Notes: generated from the sequence alone by a model not told the origin. A DNA stretch of 64,000 nt from DSVZ01 sp964568145 (GCA_964568145.1 CAZMOZ010000001.1:186001-250000); one strand, 5' to 3'. Counted from the first letter of the stretch, positions 8,560 to 16,764 are shown. Made by a program: numbers and translations.

Positions 8560-8877
8560 ATGACCAGGACTTTGCAGTTTCCAGCGATCACCCCGCGCCA
8601 AGCCGGGCAGAACCAGACGCCGCCGACTCCGGCGCTCCGGCGGTTCGCTCAAACTTCCGCGAACTGTCAGCCCGATGCGCATCCCGCTTCGTTGAGCCGG
8701 CTCTGGCAGGGAGCGCTGGCCGAGGAAAGCCGGGACATCGCGCCGTACGAGCGCATGGGGCTGGCCGTCATGGCCATCGCCGCGGGGGCGGCGATCGTGG
8801 CGTCGCTGGTCGCCAGCGCGCGGTTCGTTGAGAATCTGCCAGCCATCGTCGAGTGGGCGGGTCGCCTCCTGGGGTGA
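8560..8877 (+). CDS. small hypothetical membrane protein
   Basis: This predicted 105-residue protein is not recognised. It has a polar, Pro- and Gln-rich N-terminal half and one hydrophobic segment near residues 67-90 (MGLAVMAIAAGAAIVASLVA), followed by a short tail ending in EWAGRLLG. The ATG at 8560 was preferred; the open frame extends upstream to 8464, but that part lies in the divergent promoter region of the mla operon and is Arg-rich. The ESRDIAPYERMGLAVMAI arrangement is typical of small single-pass proteins of the cytoplasmic membrane. Function is unknown, and confidence is moderate because of its small size. Confidence 0.5.
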   Translation: MTRTLQFPAITPRQAGQNQTPPTPALRRFAQTSANCQPDAHPASLSRLWQGALAEESRDIAPYERMGLAVMAIAAGAAIVASLVASARFVENLPAIVEWAGRLLG

Positions 8878-9171
8878 GTACTGAGACCGCGGAGCGCCCA
8901 GCCAGCCGGAGCTGCGACCAAGCGCGGTTCAATCAGTGAGCGGTCAAAAGAGTTGCATGGCCGGATGATGGCTGGGTGATCCTAATCCTAATCCGCACGG
9001 CCGGCGGAAAACCCAGGGGTTCGCCGCGTAGATGAATGCTGAAGAGCGTCGAGGTCCAACGGTCTTGGCCGCGAGGCGTGGTTTTGTTTGCTGTGACGGT
9101 GTGGCCAGCCCGGCGGCGCGATTCTGAACAGGAGTATCGCCGTTGGACCGGGAAGCGCACCCGCTTGGGCT
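8878..9171. other. intergenic region, no gene seen
   Basis: About 290 bp separate the small membrane protein and the convergent TPR gene. A minus-strand open frame across it is Arg-rich, includes a simple TAATCC-type repeat, and runs into the TPR gene, so I do not call it. No tRNA or strong terminator was recognised. Confidence 0.4.
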
Positions 9172-9945
9172 TCACTTGTCCTTGTCGGCGCGGCTCGCGA
9201 CAGCCGCCTGCAATTCGCGCCAGCGGCGATCCCAGTCCGCCCAGGCTGCGGCCCACTCTTCGCCCGTGAAGCGTTGGCGGACCTTGGGCAACAGTTCGGC
9301 CAGCCGCTTGAGGTCGGCGTCCAGATTTGGATCGCCCCAGCGCCAGCGGGCCTCGAGGAGGTTCAGCCAGTTTTCAGGGTAATCGGGCGCCAGCTCCGCC
9401 GCCCGCGTCAGATGCTTCCGCGCCTTGCCGCGGTGCCCAATGCTCACCGGCCAGCCGGGGGCTTCGAGGTACAGCAGGCCCAGGTTGCGGTCCGGCCCGG
9501 CGTGGTCGAAGTGCTCGTCGAACTGGCGCGCTCGCTCGAACAGCGTCTCCATTTCCGTGACCAGCCGCAAGGCTCCCAGCGATTTGGTGCGCGCCAGTTG
9601 ACCCAGGTTCATGCCCAGGTAATACGGCACGGCGGCGAGATTGGTGTCCAGTGCCAGCGCCGCACGGCAGGCGGCAATGCCACGCCTGGCGATGTCCGCG
9701 CGCTCGGCGTCGTCGCGCGCGAATTCGGCCCGGTCGAAGCACGCCCGGCCGAGTTGCCAGGCGGCGGCGACATTGCCGGGGGCGCGTTCGAACGCGGCCG
9801 CCGCTTCTTGAAACAGACGCTCGGCGCGGGCGGCGGCGTTGGTTGACGCGGTCGGGGGGGAATCCGCCGCGACCGCCCCCGCGACAAGCAGGGCGATGGC
9901 CACGGCGCCACCGTCCCGCGCCAGGTGTCGGGCCCAGTTCATCAT
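9172..9945 (-). CDS. exported TPR-like protein
   Basis: This protein of about 257 residues begins MMNWARHLARDGGAVAIALL, a signal peptide cleaved near AVAADS; this is why the ATG at 9943-9945 was chosen over the longer frame. The mature part is helical and contains TPR-like pairs: ARAERLFQEAAAAFERAPGN, AAWQLGRACFDRAEF and KARKHLTRAAELAPDYPENW. The last two include the typical A-x-x-L and P-D-Y-x-x-A/W patterns. TPR proteins usually serve as scaffolds, here in the periplasm. The gene is divergent from the lipoprotein-hpnH unit with 36 bp between starts, so they may share a regulatory region. No specific partner can be named. Confidence 0.72.
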   Translation of the reverse strand: MMNWARHLARDGGAVAIALLVAGAVAADSPPTASTNAAARAERLFQEAAAAFERAPGNVAAAWQLGRACFDRAEFARDDAERADIARRGIAACRAALALDTNLAAVPYYLGMNLGQLARTKSLGALRLVTEMETLFERARQFDEHFDHAGPDRNLGLLYLEAPGWPVSIGHRGKARKHLTRAAELAPDYPENWLNLLEARWRWGDPNLDADLKRLAELLPKVRQRFTGEEWAAAWADWDRRWRELQAAVASRADKDK

Positions 9946-9981
9946 TGCGCGGCCGGCATAACCGCTTATACTGCGCATTGC

Positions 9982-10179
9982 GTGAGACATGTACTAACCT
10001 TGGGCGCGCTCGTCGCCCTGATCTGGCTGAACACCGGGTGCAGCGGCGTGAACGCGTCGCACAGCGTTTCCCCGGCTTCGTTCTTTCTGCCGGGCCTGAT
10101 GCAGGTCAAGCCGCCGCCCCCGCCCGAGCCGCCCCCGGCCCCGACTCCGGAGCCGACGCTGCTCGCCCACGCCCGCTGA
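9982..10179 (+). CDS. small proline-rich lipoprotein-like protein upstream of hpnH
   Basis: A GTG start gives a 65-residue product: MRHVLTLGALVALIWLNTGC, a hydrophobic leader ending in a Cys that resembles a lipobox (L-N-T-G-C, not a strict match), then a short region ending in a proline run (KPPPPPEPPPAPTPEPT). Signal peptidase II processing would leave a short lipid-anchored, Pro-rich peptide. It ends 7 bp before hpnH, so the two genes are likely co-transcribed. No family was recognised. The proline region could span or contact peptidoglycan. The start codon and the lipidation are inferences. Confidence 0.5.
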   Translation: MRHVLTLGALVALIWLNTGCSGVNASHSVSPASFFLPGLMQVKPPPPPEPPPAPTPEPTLLAHAR

Positions 10180-10186
10180 CCCCGCC

Positions 10187-11575
10187 ATGCGATTCCCGTT
10201 TGCTTTGTCGGTCAAGATTGCCCGACACATCATCAAGCACAAGCTGCGCAAGACCCCGAAGTTCGCCATGGTCCTGCAGCTCGAGCCGTTGCACACCTGC
10301 AACCTGACCTGCACCGGCTGCGGCCGCATCCGCGAATACTCGACCAGTCTCAAGGACATGGTGCCGCTCGGCCAGTGCCTGGCCGCGGCAGCCGAATGCG
10401 ACGCGCCGATGGTCAGCATCTGCGGCGGCGAGCCGCTGATCTATCCGAAGATCGAGGAACTCGTGGACGGCCTGCTCCAGCAGGGGCGGATCGTGTACAT
10501 CTGCACCAACGGCATGTTCATGCGGAAGAAGATGTGCGATTACCTGGCCGCCATTTACTCGCCGGCGCGGGAATCGCTGCTCGCCGATCTCCTTGCCCAA
10601 AACCTGATCACTGCCAAGCAGGCGGAAGCTATCCGCAAGGGCAGGGCCGACGGCCGGCCGGTGATCCGCCCCGGCCAGTGGTTGTACTGGAACGTCCACG
10701 TGGACGGCCTGGAGTACACCCACGACCTGATCGTCGAGCGCGAAGGAGTGTTCAAGGAATGCGTCGAGGCGATCAAGATGGCCAAGCGGCTGGGCTTCCA
10801 GGTGGCCACCAATACCACGGTCTATCGCGAGACCGACGTGCAGGAGATCGAGAACATGTTCCGGTTCTTCTCCTGGCTGGGCGTGGACGGGCACACGATC
10901 TCGCCCGGCTATGACTACGACGCCGCCAAGAAGGACATGGTGAAGCGGCTGGGCAAGCGACCGGAGGATTTCTTCCTCACGCGCCGGATGACGGTGGAGA
11001 AGTTCGCCCGCATCCTGGACTGGGGGAAGGCCTTCACCATCTTCGGCACGCCGGTGTACCAGGAATTCCTCGCCGGCCGGCGCGACCTGACCTGCACCGC
11101 CTGGGCCATCCCCACGTACAACATCAAGGGCTGGAAGGCGCCGTGCTACCTGATGACCGACGGCCACTACCCCACCTACTGGGAGATGCTCGAGAAGGTG
11201 GACTGGGACCGGTACGGCGTGGTCGGGGGCGTGGCGCGCGACCCGCGCTGCGAAAACTGCATGGTCCACTGCGGCTACGATCCCAGCGGCGCGCTGGGCA
11301 CCAACTACCAGCCCGGCGACCACTGGAAAAACTTCCGCTACAACTTCGGCCCGCGGCCGCCCCGCTACCCCGGCGACCCCGACCTGGTCCGGCGCGCCTT
11401 CAACGGCTTCTCCGTCGGCCGCGGGCACCTGGCCGCCGCGCGCGAAGCCCTCAGGGCGGCCAAGGCGGAACCAACCGGCGTTGACGGTCGCCAAGTGCCG
11501 CCAACCGGCTCGACCTGCGGAAACGCGGCCGTGGGGGAAAGCCCGGCGCAGAAGGTCAGCGCGTCCCGGCCCTGA
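10187..11575 (+). CDS. hpnH: adenosyl-hopene transferase HpnH (radical SAM)
   Basis: HpnH joins the 5'-deoxyadenosyl group of SAM to diploptene, giving adenosylhopane, the first step in side-chain building of extended hopanoids. The 462-residue product has the radical SAM cluster C38-x3-C42-x2-C45 (HTCNLTCTGCGR) and the family landmarks ICGGEPLIYP, VHVDGL..THD, EGVFKECVEAIKMAK, NTTVYRETD, VDGHTISPGYDYD, GRRDLTCTAWAIPTYN, GWKAPCYL and CENCMVHCGYDPSGA. It has an insertion of about 40 residues at roughly 123-163 (SPARESLLADLLAQNL...) before WNVHVDGL, and a C-terminal tail of about 80 residues beyond the usual end. It heads a same-strand run ending in hpnJ. Squalene-hopene cyclase is not in the window. 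Confidence 0.93.
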   Translation: MRFPFALSVKIARHIIKHKLRKTPKFAMVLQLEPLHTCNLTCTGCGRIREYSTSLKDMVPLGQCLAAAAECDAPMVSICGGEPLIYPKIEELVDGLLQQGRIVYICTNGMFMRKKMCDYLAAIYSPARESLLADLLAQNLITAKQAEAIRKGRADGRPVIRPGQWLYWNVHVDGLEYTHDLIVEREGVFKECVEAIKMAKRLGFQVATNTTVYRETDVQEIENMFRFFSWLGVDGHTISPGYDYDAAKKDMVKRLGKRPEDFFLTRRMTVEKFARILDWGKAFTIFGTPVYQEFLAGRRDLTCTAWAIPTYNIKGWKAPCYLMTDGHYPTYWEMLEKVDWDRYGVVGGVARDPRCENCMVHCGYDPSGALGTNYQPGDHWKNFRYNFGPRPPRYPGDPDLVRRAFNGFSVGRGHLAAAREALRAAKAEPTGVDGRQVPPTGSTCGNAAVGESPAQKVSASRP

Positions 11576-11620
11576 CAATCCTGTTCCGATGTTCCGCGCT
11601 CTGCACGAGCTCCTTCGGCC

Positions 11621-12667
11621 ATGCTGAAAAAAATCAGCATCACCAACTTCAAGTCCCTCAAGCGGCTGGAGTTCGAGGCGCGCCGGGTCAACGTTCTGAT
11701 CGGCGAACCCAACACGGGCAAGTCGAACGTCCTCGAGGCGCTGGCGGTGTTTTGCGAAGGGGTCTATGCCTCGCCGGAATTCCTGCGCGGGGTCTTGCGC
11801 TTTGTGACCCTGGCCGACCTGTTTTACGACCGGGAACTGACCGTGACCGTGGAGGTGCGGTTGGACGAGTATCCTTGGACGCTGCGATTTGAAAAAGGCA
11901 CGTTCAAAATCGAAGCGCCACTAGTGGCTCAAAATGGTGCCCCAATTTCGCCATCACGCACTCCACCATCCCTTTCCTTGAATCACTCGGGCAGCTTGGC
12001 TTCCCCACCCAAAACGGCTTCTTCAACGCCGGGACTGGCAAATCCGCCGTTTTGCAACTCGCTCCAAGCTGTTCATCGGCTTCGCTACTACCGCTACCAA
12101 TCCTTGCCGAACTTCAGCCGGTCCGAGTACGGGGTCTTGGAGCCGCCTTACGGCGCCAACCTGGCGGCGGTCTTGACGACCAACAAATCCCTGCGCCGCC
12201 TGGTCAGCGACCTGTTTCGGGCGCGCGGTTTTCGCCTGATCATCAGTCCGGAAAAAAACGAACTGCTGCTGGCCAAGGAGGTCGAGGACCAGCTTTACCA
12301 GTTCAGTTACCCCACCATCTCCGAGACCCTGCGGCGGATTGTTTTTTACATGGCGGTGTTCGAGACCAACCAAGACGCCGTCTTGCTGTTGGACGAGCCC
12401 GAGGCGAACACCTTCCCGTTTTACACCACCTACCTGGCCGAGCGCATCGCCTTGGACGAGTCCAACCAGTTCTTCCTCACCACGCACAACCCGTACGTCC
12501 TGAGCTCGCTGGTGGCCAAAACCCCGGCCAAGGACCTGGCGGTGTTCGTCACCACGATGCACGACTACCAGACCGTCCTTCACCCGGTGGGCGGAGAGGG
12601 CTTGTCCCGGATTTTGGAATACGGCCCGGACGCGTTTCTGAACCTGGAGCGATTGCTGGCGTCATGA
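11621..12667 (+). CDS. AAA/ABC-type ATPase of a two-gene module (OLD/RecF-like)
   Basis: The 348-residue product is an SMC/OLD-like ATPase. It begins MLKKISITNFKSLKRLEF, the typical first strand of this class, with Walker A GEPNTGKS at residues 28-35, a signature-like region near SYPTISETLRRIVFYMAVF, Walker B AVLLLDEPE with D258/E259, and a switch His in LTTHNPYVLSSL. A Ser/Pro-rich low-complexity stretch at about residues 105-145 interrupts the core. Its stop overlaps the start of the next gene (ATGA), so the two proteins are probably made together. ATPases of this kind paired with a Toprim-like protein occur in defence systems (OLD, Gabija, PARIS). Here the pair lies between two hopanoid genes. 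Its function is inferred, not shown. Confidence 0.8.
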   Translation: MLKKISITNFKSLKRLEFEARRVNVLIGEPNTGKSNVLEALAVFCEGVYASPEFLRGVLRFVTLADLFYDRELTVTVEVRLDEYPWTLRFEKGTFKIEAPLVAQNGAPISPSRTPPSLSLNHSGSLASPPKTASSTPGLANPPFCNSLQAVHRLRYYRYQSLPNFSRSEYGVLEPPYGANLAAVLTTNKSLRRLVSDLFRARGFRLIISPEKNELLLAKEVEDQLYQFSYPTISETLRRIVFYMAVFETNQDAVLLLDEPEANTFPFYTTYLAERIALDESNQFFLTTHNPYVLSSLVAKTPAKDLAVFVTTMHDYQTVLHPVGGEGLSRILEYGPDAFLNLERLLAS

Positions 12668-13134
12668 GGTGGTTCGTGGAATGCAAGCCGGATGAAACCC
12701 TGGTGGTGAGTCTGGGGATAAAGGCCCGTTGCGTGGAACACGCCGCCAGCCGGGACCGTGTGTGCGCGCAACTGCAGCGCCTTGAACGGGTAATCGGGAT
12801 GATGGATGAGGATCCCCACGCCCATCCTTTGCCCTACCTGAGGAGCCTCGAGGTGCTTGCCGACGAACATTCAGTGCGCGTCTTGATGGACCGGCGGCGC
12901 AACAATCGGGTAATCCTGCTCTGTCCCCGCCTGGAACCTTGGCTGGTGCGGGCCGCGCGGCAGGCCGGGTTGCGGTTGACCGATTTCGGCTTCGAGCATG
13001 ATGACGGCAAGGGGCTCCACGCGGAGATCAACCAGCGCCTGGAATCCTTGCGGCGTCTGGTCGGCGCGTTGGTCGCGCGGGAGGAACCCGGCATGATGGC
13101 TTTGCGACAGGCTTTGAACGAAAATCCGCCCTGA
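12664..13134 (+). CDS. Toprim-like candidate partner of the upstream ATPase
   Basis: This 156-residue protein starts at the ATG that overlaps the ATPase stop. No domain is certain. Three elements recall small Toprim-fold proteins that accompany OLD-type ATPases: an N-terminal strand with FVECKPDE (E6) where EGKxDE is usual, an acidic D-E-D at 48-50 (GMMDEDPH) after a hydrophobic strand, and a later LCPRLEPWLV (E91, W93) resembling the E-x-W-L motif of these families. The rest is helical. It ends 18 bp before hpnJ. If the assignment holds it would be a metal-dependent nuclease-type or nucleotide-handling subunit, but the acidic motifs are not exact. An unrelated regulator of the ATPase is possible. 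Confidence 0.62.
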   Translation: MRWFVECKPDETLVVSLGIKARCVEHAASRDRVCAQLQRLERVIGMMDEDPHAHPLPYLRSLEVLADEHSVRVLMDRRRNNRVILLCPRLEPWLVRAARQAGLRLTDFGFEHDDGKGLHAEINQRLESLRRLVGALVAREEPGMMALRQALNENPP

Positions 13135-13152
13135 CTTTCCCAGAACCCATAC

Positions 13153-14601
13153 ATGAGCACCCTCTTCCTCTGCCCCCCCAGCTTCGACGGCTTCGACGGC
13201 GGCGCCGGCTCGCGCTACCAGGCGCGGCGCGAGATCACCAGCTTCTGGTACCCCACCTGGCTGGCCCAGCCCGCCGCGCTCGTGCCCGATTCCCGGCTGC
13301 TCGACTGTCCGCCGCACGGCATTGGTCGCGACGAATGCCTGCGCACCGCGCAGAACTACGACCACGTCATCATCCACACCAGCACGCCGTCGCTGCGCAA
13401 CGATTGCAAGGTGGCCGAGGCGATCAAGGCGCAGCGGCCCGACACCAGGATCGGCTTCGTTGGCGCGCACGCCGCGGTCCTGCCCGCCGAGACGCTCAAG
13501 GCCTCGCCGGCCATTGACTGGGTGGGGCGCAAGGAGTTCGACTTCACCTGCAAGGAAGTCGCCGAGGGCCGCCCGCTCGGCGAGATCGCCGGCCTGAGTT
13601 ACCGGGGAGCCGACGGCAAAATCCGCCACAACCCCGAGCGCGAGTTGATCCCGAACATGGACGCCCTGCCATGGGTGGCGGATGTGTACAAGCGCGACCT
13701 CCAGATCGAGAAGTATTTTATCGGCTACCTGCTGCACCCGTACCTGAGCCTGTACACGGGCCGTGGCTGTCCGGCGCAATGCACCTTCTGCCTCTGGCCC
13801 CAGACCATCGGTGGCCACAAGTACCGCGTCCGCTCGGCGCAAAACGTCGCTGACGAGATGGCGTATATGAAGCAGCTCTTCCCGCAGGTGAAGGAGTTTT
13901 TCTTCGACGACGACACCTTCACGGCCAACCTCCCCCGGGCGCGCGAGATTGCGAAAAAGCTCGCCCCACTGGGCCTGACCTGGAGCTGCAACAGCCGCGC
14001 CAACCTGGATTACGACACCATCCAGCAGATGAAGGACGGCGGGCTGCGGCTATTTCTGGTCGGCTACGAGTCCGGCAACGAGCAGATCCTAAAGAACATC
14101 AAGAAGGGCGTCACCAAGGCGGAAATGCTCCGCTTCACGAGCGACTGTCACCGGGCGGGCGTGGTGATCCACGGCACGTTCATCCTCGGACTGCCGGTCG
14201 AGACGCGTGAGACCATCGAGGAGACGATCCGCTTCGCGCAGGAGCTCGACGTGTTCTCGATGCAGGTCAGCCTGGCCGCGCCCTACCCCGGCACGGAGCT
14301 GTACGAGCAGGCCCGGCTCAACGGCTGGTTCACCAAGAAGGACAAGACTGACATCGTCCACGACGACGGCTTCCAGGAGTCCTCGCTCGAATATCCGGAG
14401 CTGACCAAGGAGGAAATCTTCGAGTCGGTCGAGCGCTTCTACCACCGCTATTACCTGCGGCCGAAGCCGATCCTGCGCATCATCAAGACCATGCTCGAGG
14501 ACAAGGACGTGTGCGTGCGGCGGCTGCGCGAGGGCTACGAGTTCTTCAAGAGCATGGCTCAGCGCCGGAGTGATCTGGCGGCGGAGAAGGCCGCGGCCTG
14601 A
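13153..14601 (+). CDS. hpnJ: hopanoid biosynthesis B12-binding radical SAM protein HpnJ
   Basis: HpnJ is the radical SAM enzyme linked to converting bacteriohopanetetrol glucosamine to the cyclitol ether in the hopanoid pathway. The 482-residue product has an N-terminal cobalamin-binding-type domain (about 1-185, with YPTWLAQPAALVPDSRLLDCPPHG and DHVIIHTSTPSLRND) and a radical SAM domain with C206-x3-C210-x2-C213 (GRGCPAQCTFCLW), DDDTFTANL, GYESGNEQIL and GTFILGLPVETRETIEET. Length and motif order match the family. It is 18 bp downstream of the Toprim-like gene and on the same strand as hpnH. hpnI and hpnK, which act just before it, are not seen here, so the pathway genes are dispersed. The exact substrate in this organism is inferred. 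Confidence 0.88.
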   Translation: MSTLFLCPPSFDGFDGGAGSRYQARREITSFWYPTWLAQPAALVPDSRLLDCPPHGIGRDECLRTAQNYDHVIIHTSTPSLRNDCKVAEAIKAQRPDTRIGFVGAHAAVLPAETLKASPAIDWVGRKEFDFTCKEVAEGRPLGEIAGLSYRGADGKIRHNPERELIPNMDALPWVADVYKRDLQIEKYFIGYLLHPYLSLYTGRGCPAQCTFCLWPQTIGGHKYRVRSAQNVADEMAYMKQLFPQVKEFFFDDDTFTANLPRAREIAKKLAPLGLTWSCNSRANLDYDTIQQMKDGGLRLFLVGYESGNEQILKNIKKGVTKAEMLRFTSDCHRAGVVIHGTFILGLPVETRETIEETIRFAQELDVFSMQVSLAAPYPGTELYEQARLNGWFTKKDKTDIVHDDGFQESSLEYPELTKEEIFESVERFYHRYYLRPKPILRIIKTMLEDKDVCVRRLREGYEFFKSMAQRRSDLAAEKAAA

Positions 14602-14666
14602 CTCCGCTGGGTGGCTTGCGTCGCGAATCCCGGCCGTCACCCGAGGCAAGACGGGCCCCCGGCCGT

Positions 14667-15242
14667 TTACTTCTTTCCTTCGCTTTCGCGCCCGGTGTAT
14701 TTGCGCTGGGCCGTGTCCACGCGGATTTTTTCGCCCGGCGCGATGAAGAGGGGCACCATGACCTCCAGGCCGGTCTCGAGACGGGCGGGTTTCCAGGTGG
14801 CGTCGGAGCCGCCGCGGATGGGCGGCGCGGTCTCCACCACCTCCAGCGTCACGGCCGGCGGCAGCACGACGTCCACCAGCCGCCCGTCGAGCAGCAGCGC
14901 GCGGTACTCCTCGTTTTCCTTGATGAAGCAGCGGCGGTCGCCGACTTGCTCGGCGGTGAGCGTCAACTCCTCGAACGTCTCGACGTCGGAGAAGACAAAA
15001 TCCTCGCCCTGGTGGTAGCTGAACTGGACGCGCCGGTACTGTACCGCGGCCACCGGCACGCGCTCGCTTTCCGTGAACGTGTGGTCGGTGAGCCGGCCGG
15101 TCCTCAAGTGCCGCAGGCGGGCGTGCAGCTTGTGCTTGGTCTGGGCCGTGCCGCTGATGTGGAAGTCCTCCAGCACATGCGGTGTGCCGCCGAGCAGCAG
15201 CACCATGCCGCGTTTGAATTCCGAGGGCAAAATCGTTTCCAT
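14667..15242 (-). CDS. elongation factor P-like protein (EfpL/YeiP type)
   Basis: This 191-residue protein is a three-domain EF-P family member that binds the ribosome beside the P-site tRNA and relieves stalling on proline-rich sequences. KRGMVLLLGGTPHVLEDF is domain I, VQFSYHQGEDFVFSDVETFEE domain II, and LEVVETAPPIRGGSDATWKPARLETGLEVMVP...PGEKIRVDT domain III. The domain I tip reads ISGTAQTKHK, two residues longer than PGKGQA in classical EF-P and without its modified lysine in that context. With the YRRVQFSY and DGRLVDVVLP segments it is closest to E. coli YeiP/EfpL. It converges with hpnJ. Proline-rich proteins in the window (for example 3991-5175) are plausible clients. Classical EF-P with a different modification remains an alternative. 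Confidence 0.85.
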   Translation of the reverse strand: METILPSEFKRGMVLLLGGTPHVLEDFHISGTAQTKHKLHARLRHLRTGRLTDHTFTESERVPVAAVQYRRVQFSYHQGEDFVFSDVETFEELTLTAEQVGDRRCFIKENEEYRALLLDGRLVDVVLPPAVTLEVVETAPPIRGGSDATWKPARLETGLEVMVPLFIAPGEKIRVDTAQRKYTGRESEGKK

Positions 15243-15878
15243 CGCGTCTTCCCGCCAAAGGCGGGTGTTTCAAGTTGCCGGGAAATCCGCGGACTTGGTA
15301 ACGCACCGGCCCAACCGCGTCAACCCGCCGTCGGCCGGGCCAACCCACCAGGGCGCCTCCGAGTTCCTCGCCACCAGGACATGACTTGTTAAGGTGGACT
15401 CCGTCAGGCCCAGCCCTGGTGGGTTGCCTCTCGCTGAGAGGCAACACCCTGGCCTCTCCGCCGTCACCCTTGTTTGTGCCCATGCCGGTCGCCCGCGTCA
15501 TGGCCACTGGCGGGTCGCCTGCGCCGCTACGGTTTGCTCGATGCCAGCAAGAATCCGACATGCAACGCCCGGCCAGTGGGTGCATCTCACTTATTTGCTG
15601 CCGGTCAAAGCGGCCAGACGCCGCGGGGATGGCGGCAGCCATCCCTGGCTGCCGTAAAGGGCGGCATCTTGCCGCCCGGAACCTGTGTCAGACGCGCCGC
15701 CCGCAGGTGCCGCTCGCACGCCCGGCCGGGCTGGAAGCCCGGCTCTACGGCCAGCAGAAAGCCAGCCACCACCCTGGTAGGTGATACTGCCCGCACGAAA
15801 TTGAGATGCACCGCCCGGTCAATCGGTCGCCCACCCAGGACTTGCAGGCGGTGGCGATGAGGCCGAGCCTTTCCCGGC
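15243..15878. other. 636 bp intergenic region containing dispersed repeat fragments
   Basis: No gene was recognised. It contains a palindrome at about 15419-15443 (TTGCCTCTCGCTGAGAGGCAAC), a GCATCTCACTTATTTG segment near 15581, and at 15725-15800 a segment (GGGCTGGAAGCCCGGCTCTAC ending in CGAAATTGAGATG) related to the repeats at 21355 and 23880. The promoters of the divergent efp-like and DUF72 genes should also be here. Confidence 0.55.
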
Positions 15879-16664
15879 ATGACCGCTGCCTCCCAGACCA
15901 CCGCGACGGCCGGGGCGCCTGCTCTGAAAATCGGCTGCTGCGGTTTCGCCGGCCACCAGGCCGCGTACTTCCGGGACTTCCGGCTGGTGGAGGTGCAGCA
16001 GACCTTTTACGACCCGCCACGCGTCACGACGGCTGAACGCTGGCGGGCGACGGCGCCGGCGGATTTTGAGTTCACGCTCAAGGCCTGGCAGCTCATCACG
16101 CACGAGGCGACCTCGCCCACCTACCGGCGGCTGCGAAGACCGCTGCCCGCCTCCGCCGCGCGCAACGTTGGCAGCTTCAAACCAACCGCCGAAGTCTGGC
16201 AGGCTTGGGAGCAAACCCGCGCCTTCGCCGCGGCTTTGCGCGCGACGCTCGTGGTGTTCCAGTGCCCGACGTCTTTCGGGCCGACGCGGGAGCACCGGGA
16301 GCAACTACGACAGTTTTTCCGCCGCGTGCAAGCGGAGGCTGGCGGCAGCCGGGACACTTGTCTGGTACTGGCTTGGGAACCGCGCGGGGACTGGAGCAAC
16401 GCCGAGGTGCGGGAGTTGTGCGACGAACTTGGCTTGCTCCACGTCGTGGATCCGTTCGTGCGGTTACCGGTGACGCCGGGGCCGTTTTACTTCCGGCTGC
16501 ACGGCATCGGCGGTTATGGGCATCGCTACTCCGACGCGGAGTTGCACCGGCTGTTTGACTCGACCCGGCGTTTCCCGGCGGGCGGCCGCTGTTTGTTCAA
16601 CAACGTGTCCATGCGGGAGAGCGCGTTGCGCTTTGCCCGTCTGCTGGCGGCCGCCGCTCCTTGA
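15879..16664 (+). CDS. DUF72 family protein
   Basis: The 261-residue product belongs to the DUF72 (YecE-like) family of TIM-barrel proteins of unknown biochemical function. KIGCCGFAGHQAAYFRDFRLVEVQQTFYDPP is the typical first strand and loop, WRATAPADFEFTLKAWQLITH the second, and YFRLHGIGGYGHRYSDAEL near the C-terminus the conserved RLHG motif. The length is normal. It has no signal peptide and is presumably cytoplasmic. The first ~12 residues are low complexity, and the start could lie slightly downstream. It ends 10 bp before the 3' end of the SRP RNA gene on the opposite strand. The family has no assigned reaction. Confidence 0.88.
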   Translation: MTAASQTTATAGAPALKIGCCGFAGHQAAYFRDFRLVEVQQTFYDPPRVTTAERWRATAPADFEFTLKAWQLITHEATSPTYRRLRRPLPASAARNVGSFKPTAEVWQAWEQTRAFAAALRATLVVFQCPTSFGPTREHREQLRQFFRRVQAEAGGSRDTCLVLAWEPRGDWSNAEVRELCDELGLLHVVDPFVRLPVTPGPFYFRLHGIGGYGHRYSDAELHRLFDSTRRFPAGGRCLFNNVSMRESALRFARLLAAAAP

Positions 16665-16674
16665 ATGCGGAAAG

Positions 16675-16764
16675 CCAGGGTGACCGCGGCAGACGTCGAG
16701 CAAACTACCGTTGCTGCCTTCCGGCCCTGGCGGGGTTCGTAAGTCGGCGTTCCGCGGGCCCTGG
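16675..16764 (-). ncRNA. ffs: signal recognition particle RNA (4.5S/small SRP RNA)
   Basis: On the minus strand the sequence contains GCCAGGGCCGGAAGGCAGCA, the conserved bacterial SRP RNA domain IV with its GGAAG tetraloop-side motif and the symmetric internal loop that binds Ffh. The ends pair: CCAGGG at the 5' end with CCCTGG at the 3' end, then CCGCGG with CCGCGG, forming one long hairpin of about 90 nt as in E. coli 4.5S RNA. It works with Ffh and FtsY to target nascent membrane and exported proteins. It lies between the DUF72 and peroxiredoxin genes. The exact ends are taken from the terminal pairing. Confidence 0.9.

Noticed and set aside
8933..9256. 107-codon minus-strand frame
   Set aside because: Arg-rich, partly a TAATCC simple repeat, and overlapping the end of the TPR gene. 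No protein-like features.
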